Below, in pieces: positions 1 through 4,948 of a DNA stretch of 9,078 nt (position 1 is its first letter; each line of letters starts with the position of its first letter). Location: positions 1-9,078 of the forward strand of contig CAYFGZ010000131.1 in NCBI GenBank assembly GCA_964342575.1. Reading direction: 5' to 3'. The DNA comes from GCA-002701455 sp964342575. Its GTDB lineage: Bacteria > Pseudomonadota > Alphaproteobacteria > Thalassobaculales > Thalassobaculaceae. The position numbers and the translations under genes were made by a program. The notes under the pieces are model-generated. The model saw only the letters and a program-made list of their open reading frames with translations, was not told the DNA's origin and did not search any database.

Positions 1-1
1 A

Positions 2-136
2 CGAGACACTCTGGAAAATGAAGGGGCAAGAGTACTAGGAGATGGGGAGCCTAAAATCGGTGCACATGGAAAGCCCGTATTATTTTTACACCCAAAGGAT
101 TTTCTGGGTACTTTAATTGAACTGGAACAGATTTAG
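2..136 (+). CDS. mce: Methylmalonyl-CoA epimerase, C-terminal fragment (gene starts before the window)
   Basis: Only the last 44 codons are present, running from the window edge to a TAG stop. The readable end contains GAHGKPVLFLHPKDFLGTL followed by an acidic LIELEQI tail. This is the characteristic end of methylmalonyl-CoA epimerases of the glyoxalase/VOC fold, where the last strand (hydrophobic run, H-P-K-D, then I-E-L) carries a metal-binding glutamate. The enzyme interconverts (2R)- and (2S)-methylmalonyl-CoA between propionyl-CoA carboxylase and methylmalonyl-CoA mutase in the cytoplasm. The downstream DUF1467 gene supports the call, since the mce-DUF1467 pair is common in Alphaproteobacteria. 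The N-terminal half cannot be seen, so another VOC-family protein is not fully excluded. Confidence 0.82.
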   Translation, partial: RDTLENEGARVLGDGEPKIGAHGKPVLFLHPKDFLGTLIELEQI

Positions 137-158
137 ATAGTTATAGATAGGTATTTAA

Positions 159-407
159 ATGGATATTGCTTCCGGTATTATAGTTTATATTCTTCTTTGG
201 TGGTGGGTATTTCTTATGTCCCTGCCTTTTGGAGTTAAACGCGAGGAAAATGTGGGCCAGGGACATGACTCCGGTGCTCCCAAAAGGCCGCTTTTGTTTC
301 GGAAGGTCGTAGCTACTTTTTTTATATCTGCGGTTCTCTGGCTAGGAGTAGAGTGGGCGATAAATCAAGAATTTCTATCCTTTAGGGAAATGGCTAAAAC
401 CTTGTAG
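159..407 (+). CDS. DUF1467 family small inner-membrane protein
   Basis: This 82-residue protein has two predicted membrane helices, at about residues 4-23 (rich in Trp and Leu) and 48-68. They are joined by a polar loop carrying the family signature: LPFGVKREE near residues 22-30, then GHDSGAPKRP near 36-43. That arrangement (PFGV, a G-x-D-x-GAP segment and a basic residue before helix 2) is typical of the DUF1467 family in Alphaproteobacteria. Its function is unknown. The gene lies 22 bases after the epimerase stop on the same strand, so co-transcription is likely. The ATG follows only a weak purine-rich GATAGG. In many alphaproteobacteria proS and lolC genes follow this pair, but here the next gene is a convergent gcdH. 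The length is normal for the family. Confidence 0.8.
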   Translation: MDIASGIIVYILLWWWVFLMSLPFGVKREENVGQGHDSGAPKRPLLFRKVVATFFISAVLWLGVEWAINQEFLSFREMAKTL

Positions 408-453
408 TTGGATTTATGTTTCGATAGGCTTGCTATGGGTACCTAAGAAATCT

Positions 454-486
454 AAATCGTGAAGACACTTTTTTGCTTGATGATTT
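454..486. terminator. Weak hairpin between convergent DUF1467 and gcdH genes, possible bidirectional terminator
   Basis: Arms at 454-464 and 476-486 can pair over 11 positions, with one G-T wobble and one mismatch, around an 11-base loop containing a T6 run. The hairpin sits in the 87-base gap between two genes that converge, where a two-way terminator would be expected. It lacks a GC-rich stem and a good trailing T-tract on either strand, so it is only a candidate. Confidence 0.28.
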
Positions 487-494
487 AAGATGTT

Positions 495-1724
495 TTATGA
501 GCCAGTGAAGGCCTGAAGACCTGTCTGAGAACGTCCTAAAATAAGAGCATGTATATCATGAGTACCCTCGTAAGTGTTAACGGCTTCCAGGTTGAGAACG
601 TGCCTTATTACGCCGTATTCATCAGAAACGCCATTTCCGCCATGCATATCTCGAGCAGATCGGGCTATTTCCAGAGCTTTTCCACATGAATTACGTTTTG
701 CGAGAGAGATAGCTTCAGGTGCTCCTTTTCCGTCATCCAGCAACTTTCCTAGCCTTAGGCATGTTTGAAGACCGATTGTTATTTCAGTTTGCATATCTGC
801 TAATTTTTTTTGAATAAGTTGATTAGCTGCGAGTGGCCTACCAAACTGTTTTCGATCCATCGTATATTCTAATGCTTGATGCCAACAGTATTCAGCAGCG
901 CCTAAAGCACCCCAAGCTATGCCATAGCGCGCCTTGTTTAGGCAGCCAAAGGGGCCGGATAAACCTTGCACATTTGGTAGAATATTATCTTCGGGTACCA
1001 ATACCTCATCCATCACGATCTCGCCAGTTATCGAGGCGCGCAGCGAAAATTTTCCTTCGATTTTTGGGGCTGACAGTCCGCGCATACCCTTTTCTAGGAT
1101 AAATCCACGGATTACGTCATCGTCGGTCTTTGCCCAGACAACAAATACATCAGCTATTGGAGAATTGCTAATCCACATTTTTGATCCGGATACTAGGTAG
1201 CCATCAGTTACGCGTTTTGCTCTTGTTCTGAGTCCACCGGCATCCGAGCCATGATCAGGCTCGGTCAACCCGAAGCAACCAACCCATTCACCAGTCGCTA
1301 ATTTGGGTAGATATTTTTCTCTTTGAAATTCGTTTCCGTAGGCCCAAATTGGGTGCATAACTAAACTGGACTGAACGCTCATGGCTGAACGATAACCACT
1401 GTCAACTCTTTCAACTTCTCGTGCGATGAGACCGTAGCAGACATGATTAACGCCTGCGCAACCGTAGCCCTGAATTGTTGAGCCTAAAAAGCCAAGTTGA
1501 CCCATTTCAGTCATTATTTCTCTATCGAAATGCTCTTTTCTGAATGCACTTTGGACACGTGGGAGCAATTTTTCCTGGCAATATGCCTTCGCAGCGTTTT
1601 TTACGAGTTTTTCCTCCTCCGTTAGCTGCTCATCTAGAAGTAGCGGATCATCCCACTGAAAATCTATCCGTCGAGGACTCCCAATTTTTGCGGCGCTTGT
1701 TTTGTTAACGGATGCAATGCTCAT
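495..1724 (-). CDS. gcdH: Glutaryl-CoA dehydrogenase (decarboxylating)
   Basis: This FAD-dependent acyl-CoA dehydrogenase oxidises and decarboxylates glutaryl-CoA to crotonyl-CoA and CO2 in lysine/tryptophan degradation, passing electrons to ETF. Blocks shared with the mitochondrial and bacterial enzymes include ERVDSGYRSAMSVQSS (substrate-side Arg), GCFGLTEPDHGSDAGG (FAD/substrate loop), EKGMRGLSAPKIEGKFSLRA, GPFGCLNKARYGIAWG and the C-terminal NTYEGTHDIHALILGR. The Glu in YEGT, residue 386, is the expected catalytic base. The 409-residue length is normal. I chose the ATG at 1724 because GGAGG lies five bases before it. The longer reading from a TTG at 1736 would put that Shine-Dalgarno inside the gene and adds only four residues. 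The gene is monocistronic as far as visible and converges on the DUF1467 gene. Family identity is very secure. Confidence 0.97.
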   Translation of the reverse strand: MSIASVNKTSAAKIGSPRRIDFQWDDPLLLDEQLTEEEKLVKNAAKAYCQEKLLPRVQSAFRKEHFDREIMTEMGQLGFLGSTIQGYGCAGVNHVCYGLIAREVERVDSGYRSAMSVQSSLVMHPIWAYGNEFQREKYLPKLATGEWVGCFGLTEPDHGSDAGGLRTRAKRVTDGYLVSGSKMWISNSPIADVFVVWAKTDDDVIRGFILEKGMRGLSAPKIEGKFSLRASITGEIVMDEVLVPEDNILPNVQGLSGPFGCLNKARYGIAWGALGAAEYCWHQALEYTMDRKQFGRPLAANQLIQKKLADMQTEITIGLQTCLRLGKLLDDGKGAPEAISLAKRNSCGKALEIARSARDMHGGNGVSDEYGVIRHVLNLEAVNTYEGTHDIHALILGRSQTGLQAFTGS

Positions 1725-1978
1725 CCCAGCCTCCAATTACACAATATTAGTAGATGATAAATTGACCTTTTCAGGTTCCTTAAAGTTTATAGGTTCAGTT
1801 AAAAATATTCTTCAGTTTATACAATGTTTCAACTTCTTCATTATTTGCATTCTTTTTATACTGTTTAATGTTTTCAACGACCACAGTTTATATCATTATG
1901 TAGTTCATATAATGGAGTCACGAATAGTGCATCGTTTCAGTAATCCAACGAAAATTAAATACTGTGCCCAGGGATATC
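1725..1978. other. AT-rich divergent intergenic region with three AGTTTATA copies
   Basis: This 254-base gap separates the divergent starts of gcdH (minus) and the DUF6898-like gene (plus), so both promoters should lie here. The octamer AGTTTATA occurs at 1784, 1814 and 1885 in the same orientation. I see no open reading frame with coding character and no strong hairpin. A perfect -10 for the plus strand is listed separately. For the minus strand, a TTGAAA (reverse complement of 1828-1833) lies 17 bases before an AATATT and is a weak promoter candidate for gcdH. Confidence 0.5.
1885..1913 (+). promoter_or_regulatory. Candidate sigma-70-type promoter for the DUF6898-like gene
   Basis: A perfect TATAAT occupies 1908-1913. 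The hexamer 17 bases upstream (1885-1890, AGTTTA) is a poor -35. A transcript starting near 1920 would have a leader of about 60 bases before the ATG at 1979. In such an AT-rich gap a TATAAT can occur by chance. Confidence 0.35.
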
Positions 1979-2179
1979 ATGTCTTCAATTGAAGACACTC
2001 GTATTATAATAGAGTTCGTTCGCGTGGGTGCCTATGTAAAGGTTAGCGCCATCGACCCCGTTACCCGGGTGGAAGTTTCCATAGTTGGTGATCCTGCAAA
2101 GTCAGAGGCAACACTTGAACGGGCAGCAGTAAAAAAACTTGATTTCGTACTAACCAAAAAGGGTCTAAAGAATAGATAA
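1979..2179 (+). CDS. DUF6898-like small protein of unknown function
   Basis: This 66-residue soluble protein begins with a conserved-looking block, IIIEFVRVGAYVKVSAIDP, continues through a TRVEV-SIVGDP stretch, and ends in a basic helix with LERAAVKKLDFVL. This pattern (E-F-x-R-x-G-A-Y-V-x-V-x-A-x-D, then E-V, then L-E-R-x-A-x-x-K-L) matches what I recall of a short alphaproteobacterial family annotated DUF6898. No catalytic motif, signal peptide or membrane helix is visible, and no function can be assigned. I take the ATG at 1979 as the start, with a short CAGGGA about five bases upstream. The GTG at 1964 would add five residues that are not typical. Its TAA stop is immediately followed by the stop codon of the opposing mucR gene, leaving no spacer for a terminator. 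Confidence 0.72.
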   Translation: MSSIEDTRIIIEFVRVGAYVKVSAIDPVTRVEVSIVGDPAKSEATLERAAVKKLDFVLTKKGLKNR

Positions 2180-2647
2180 CTATTTCACCCCAGCACTTGC
2201 TCTTTTTATGGATCTAATTTCGCGTTTTGTTGCCCCTTTGCCGAGGCCAATTTTTTTTGCAAAAGCGGATCTCTGAGCCGCATAGCTGGGCGCTACCATA
2301 GGGTAATCAGACGGTAAATTCCATTTAGCTCTGTACTCATCGGGACTTAAATTGTATGCCGTTCTAAGATGCCTTTTGAGCATTTTTAGTTGTTTGCCGT
2401 CTTCCAGACAAATTATGTGTTTATCAGTAATAGATTTTCGTATTGATACAGCGGGTTTAAGCTGTTTGCTCTCAGTGCGTTTATATCCACTTTCTAATTT
2501 ATTCAGTGTATCATGCACCATATTAATAAACGCCGGTACTTCACTAGCAGCCATTTCATTATTTTTAAAATATGATACTGCGACATCAACGGTTAATCTC
2601 AATAAATCTGTGGAGTCGGCTGCGGGTCTTTCTGGATTCTCTGGCAT
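2180..2647 (-). CDS. mucR: Ros/MucR family transcriptional regulator with non-canonical zinc finger
   Basis: This 155-residue protein has the Ros/MucR layout. An N-terminal helical oligomerisation part (residues 12-52) contains LTVDVAVSYFKNNEM and the family's E-V-P-x-F-I. A DNA-binding region follows (about 75-137), with IICLEDGKQLKMLKRHL, then SPDEYRAKWNLPSDYPMVAP, SYAAQRSAFAKKIGLG and a basic tail. Ros proteins use Cys-x2-Cys-x9-His-x4-His for structural zinc. The matching positions here are Cys80, Asp83, His93 and Tyr98, so only two ligands remain. Related family members are known to fold without zinc, so this is probably a working protein. MucR proteins act as H-NS-like silencers on AT-rich DNA and often repress their own gene. 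The start is well supported: GAGG lies seven bases before the ATG. The gene diverges from glyA. Confidence 0.93.
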   Translation of the reverse strand: MPENPERPAADSTDLLRLTVDVAVSYFKNNEMAASEVPAFINMVHDTLNKLESGYKRTESKQLKPAVSIRKSITDKHIICLEDGKQLKMLKRHLRTAYNLSPDEYRAKWNLPSDYPMVAPSYAAQRSAFAKKIGLGKGATKREIRSIKRASAGVK

Positions 2648-2648
2648 T

Positions 2649-2698
2649 GGTTAACCTCGACATTGAAGGGTCGAAGCTGCAAGTAGAAGCAGGGTTAA
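2649..2698 (-). promoter_or_regulatory. mucR leader with hairpin that covers the ribosome binding site, plus GGTTAACC palindrome
   Basis: In the minus-strand transcript, CTTCGAC (2676-2670) pairs with GTCGAGG (2661-2655): seven pairs including one G-U, with an eight-base loop. The GAGG Shine-Dalgarno of mucR is inside this stem. A second small hairpin, CTGC/GCAG (2692-2689 with 2680-2677), lies just upstream. TTAACC (2698-2693) can alternatively pair with GGTTAA (2656-2651), enclosing most of the leader. At the DNA level, GGTTAACC at 2649-2656 is a perfect 8-base palindrome between the Shine-Dalgarno and the start codon. A role in translational or auto-control is inference. Confidence 0.35.
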
Positions 2699-2919
2699 AT
2701 AGATAAGTCAATTACATTTATTTGATTCGTGTATTTTTTATGATGCCAGCAAAAAAAAAACGCGGGACATGCTTTTTCTTAGTTTGACAACGATTTATTT
2801 TCTGAGCGATTTGCAAGAATGCTATGTTCTATTAGCCAAAATAATCTCATGTACAGGTTTTTAAAAGAATGCGAGTGCTGGCGATTAGTTCAAGAGCTCG
2901 TGGAATGTTTAACGTTTAA

Positions 2920-2929
2920 TAATTAATTA
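2920..2929. promoter_or_regulatory. AT palindrome with T-A steps, possible MucR-type operator
   Basis: TAATTAATTA is a perfect 10-base inverted repeat preceded by two GTTTAA units. Ros/MucR proteins favour AT-rich sites containing T-A steps, and the adjacent mucR gene makes self-binding here plausible. The site is about 60 bases upstream of the TATACT element ahead of glyA. There is no direct evidence of binding. Confidence 0.22.
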
Positions 2930-2982
2930 CTTGTGTTGAGTATTTATCCAGTGATTTAACGACGGTCTGATCTAAATTATTA

Positions 2983-2988
2983 TATACT
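2983..2988 (+). promoter_or_regulatory. Candidate -10 element for glyA
   Basis: TATACT matches five of six consensus -10 bases, within TTATTATATACTAA. No good -35 lies at 16-18 bases upstream (CGACGG at 2960-2965). A start near 2995 would give a leader of about 110 bases before the GTG at 3104. The call is weak because of the AT-rich background. Confidence 0.27.
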
Positions 2989-3103
2989 AACAGTTTTCTT
3001 TTAGAAATCTTTGAAGCTGGTTTATTATCAAGAAGCTATAACTTTTTATATTTTGCAAGGTTGTTTTGATAATTGTTTAACTAGATTTGGGAAATTATTT
3101 AAA

Positions 3104-4399
3104 GTGAAAGATAACCATCCAAAAACTTTTTTTGATTGCGATTTCTTTTCGGCGTCATTGGCTGAAAGAGATCATGCGCTGTCTTTGGCGATAACGTCAG
3201 AGTTCAATAGACAGCAAAAACAGATCGAGTTAATTGCATCAGAAAATATCGTCTCGAAAGCGGTGCTTGAGGCGCAGGGGTCTGTATTGACTAATAAATA
3301 TGCAGAAGGGTACCCATCAAAAAGATATTATGGGGGATGCGAATTTGTTGATAGGGCCGAAGAGTTGGCCGTCGAGCGTGCAACGTCACTTTTCGAATGT
3401 GAATTCGCTAACGTCCAACCACACTCGGGTGCACAAGCAAATCAAACCGTGTTTATGGCTTTATTGGAGCCGGGCGATACCATTTTGGGCATGTCGCTTG
3501 CGGCCGGTGGGCATTTGACGCACGGGGCTAAACCTAATCAGTCGGGGAAATGGTTTAATGCTATTCAGTATGGGGTAAAAGCGGTGGACTCTTTGATCGA
3601 CTATGATGAAGTTGAGGCATTAAGCAAGGAGTTCAAACCAAAGTTAATAATAGCAGGTGGTTCTGCATATTCGAGAATTATTGATTTCCAGAAATTCCGT
3701 GAAATAGCGGATACCGTAGATGCCACTTTGCTAGTTGATATGGCCCATTTTTCGGGTTTAGTTGCTGGCGGAGTTCACCCCAGCCCCTTTCCTCATGCCC
3801 ACATTGTAACTTCAACCACTCATAAAACTCTGCGAGGGCCCAGGGGTGGGATGATATTAACGAATGATGGGGAGTTGGCGCGCAAGATCAACTCTGCGTT
3901 ATTCCCAGGTCTTCAAGGGGGGCCGCTAATGCATGTTATAGCGGCAAAGGCTGTTGCTTTTTGGGAGGCACAGAAGCAGTCATATAAAACTTATGTAGAG
4001 CAAGTGGTTGAAAATGCCGTAACGTTGGCAAGGCAGTTAGAGAGGCGTGACATGAACATAGTCTCAGGAGGTACCGATACGCATCTAGTCCTAGTTGATC
4101 TGCGCTCTTTAAAGATAACAGGGAGCCAGTCTGAGACTGCATTAGAAAGTGTTGGAATAACTTGCAATAAAAATGGTATTCCGTTTGATAAGCAAAAACC
4201 TACAATTACATCAGGAATTCGCTTGGGAACCGCTGCTGGTACTACTAGGGGTTTTAAAGAGGTAGAATTTATGTTGATAGCGAATCTGATAGCTGATGTA
4301 CTATATGACCTGTCCCAAAATGGGAGATTGAGTAGGGAGATTATAGAAAAGACTACGAACGCGGTGGATAGTCTGTGTGCGAAATTCCCGATTTATTAA
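3104..4399 (+). CDS. glyA: Serine hydroxymethyltransferase
   Basis: This PLP enzyme converts serine and tetrahydrofolate to glycine and methylene-tetrahydrofolate in the cytoplasm, supplying one-carbon units. Conserved blocks in order are QIELIASENIVSKAVLEAQG, NKYAEGYPSKRYYGGCE, NVQPHSGAQANQ, AAGGHLTHG, KLIIAGGSAYSRIIDF, LVDMAHFSGLVAGG (PLP Asp212 and His215 in this numbering), STTHKTLRGPRGG (Schiff-base Lys241), and the C-terminal KPTITSGIRLGTAAGTTRGF. I place the start at the GTG at 3104, giving 431 residues. That leaves about 13 residues before the family's usual FFSASL start, as in relatives. The frame is open back to a TTG at 3011, but those 31 codons are AT-rich and unlike the family. 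No good Shine-Dalgarno precedes the GTG, so the exact start is uncertain. The gene heads the nrdR-rib gene series and is divergent from mucR. Confidence 0.95.
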   Translation: MKDNHPKTFFDCDFFSASLAERDHALSLAITSEFNRQQKQIELIASENIVSKAVLEAQGSVLTNKYAEGYPSKRYYGGCEFVDRAEELAVERATSLFECEFANVQPHSGAQANQTVFMALLEPGDTILGMSLAAGGHLTHGAKPNQSGKWFNAIQYGVKAVDSLIDYDEVEALSKEFKPKLIIAGGSAYSRIIDFQKFREIADTVDATLLVDMAHFSGLVAGGVHPSPFPHAHIVTSTTHKTLRGPRGGMILTNDGELARKINSALFPGLQGGPLMHVIAAKAVAFWEAQKQSYKTYVEQVVENAVTLARQLERRDMNIVSGGTDTHLVLVDLRSLKITGSQSETALESVGITCNKNGIPFDKQKPTITSGIRLGTAAGTTRGFKEVEFMLIANLIADVLYDLSQNGRLSREIIEKTTNAVDSLCAKFPIY

Positions 4400-4456
4400 A
4401 ATGACAAGGCATGTTTTTTGCCTATGATGAATACGTAGAAAAGAAAGGTAGAAAAG

Positions 4457-4918
4457 ATGCGATGCCCATTTTGCGGACATAACGATTCTCAGGTCAAGGA
4501 TTCCCGACCCACCGAGGACAATGCTGCCATAAGGCGCAGGAGGTTTTGCGCGTCGTGTGGAGGGCGTTTTACAACCTTCGAGCGTGTTCAACTTCGAGAG
4601 CTTACAGTTCTAAAAAAGAACGGGAAACGGGCTCCGTTTGATCGGGATAAACTTGATAGATCTATACAAATATCTCTTCGAAAGCGGCCAGTCGACCAAG
4701 AGCGCGTAGATAGAATGATTACTGGTATAGTTCGTCGCCTAGAAAGTATGGGCGAATCCGAAATACCGTCAACTGTCATCGGTGAGATGGTGATGGACTC
4801 ACTAGGAAATTTAGACCCAGTGGCATATGTAAGATTTGCCTCTGTATACAGAAACTTTAGAGAAGCGAAAGACTTCGAAGAGTTTGTGGAGGATTTAAGT
4901 CGTTTTGAAGACGAATAA
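4457..4918 (+). CDS. nrdR: Transcriptional repressor NrdR
   Basis: NrdR represses ribonucleotide reductase genes by binding NrdR boxes in response to the ATP/dATP state. The 153-residue protein has the full layout: an N-terminal zinc ribbon with Cys3, Cys6, Cys31 and Cys34 (MRCPFCGH, then CASCGGRFTTFERV) and an Arg run at 26-29, then an ATP-cone domain at about 49-139 beginning VLKKNGKRAPFDRDKL. The length is typical. AAAGG lies about eight bases before the ATG. The gene is 57 bases after glyA and 30 before ribD on the same strand. The glyA-nrdR-ribD order is common in Alphaproteobacteria. I see no nrd gene in the window, so its targets lie elsewhere. Confidence 0.97.
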   Translation: MRCPFCGHNDSQVKDSRPTEDNAAIRRRRFCASCGGRFTTFERVQLRELTVLKKNGKRAPFDRDKLDRSIQISLRKRPVDQERVDRMITGIVRRLESMGESEIPSTVIGEMVMDSLGNLDPVAYVRFASVYRNFREAKDFEEFVEDLSRFEDE

Positions 4919-4948
4919 CTCGAATATTATTTTATTTAATAAGCCACT

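Larger units (their letters stand above)
2648..3103. other. Long AT-rich divergent control region between mucR and glyA, no gene seen
   Basis: These 456 bases separate two divergent starts. From the mucR side they hold the structured leader (to 2698), an A10 tract at 2751-2760 next to CGCGGGAC, and a plus-strand TTGACA at 2784-2789 that lacks a convincing partner -10. Further on are tandem GTTTAA units (2907-2912 and 2914-2919) running into the perfect palindrome TAATTAATTA (2920-2929), then a TATACT at 2983-2988. An in-frame extension of glyA back to a TTG at 3011 is open, but it shows no family similarity and is treated as leader. I see no tRNA, convincing small-RNA gene or riboswitch architecture. 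Confidence 0.55.

Noticed and set aside
833..1200. Plus-strand open frames of 88-89 codons opposite gcdH
   Set aside because: They lie entirely within the well-supported gcdH coding region on the other strand and have no recognisable family pattern or ribosome binding site.
1702..1992. A 96-codon plus-strand frame over the gcdH start and the intergenic gap
   Set aside because: It is a Phe/Ile-rich translation of AT-rich non-coding DNA that overlaps both gcdH and the DUF6898-like gene, with no ribosome binding site and no family resemblance.
2352..2654. A 100-codon plus-strand frame opposite mucR
   Set aside because: It is the antisense shadow of a clear MucR coding sequence. Its hydrophobic look comes from the complement of the MucR codons.
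2740..2790. Rho-independent terminator on the minus strand ending in the T10 complement of 2751-2760
   Set aside because: The adjacent GCATGTCCCGC block is not self-complementary, so there is no stem ahead of the T-run.
2699..3103. Glycine, SAM or THF riboswitch upstream of glyA
   Set aside because: I could not find the paired-element layout or conserved core of any of these. The leader after the candidate -10 is AT-rich and weakly structured.
4407..4423. Small AGGCA/TGCCT hairpin between glyA and nrdR as a terminator
   Set aside because: The stem has only five pairs with no following T-tract. The glyA-nrdR order and orientation suggest read-through, so a terminator call is not supported.
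4301..4591. Minus-strand frame spanning the glyA-nrdR junction
   Set aside because: It overlaps the conserved glyA C-terminus and the NrdR zinc ribbon and shows no motif of its own.
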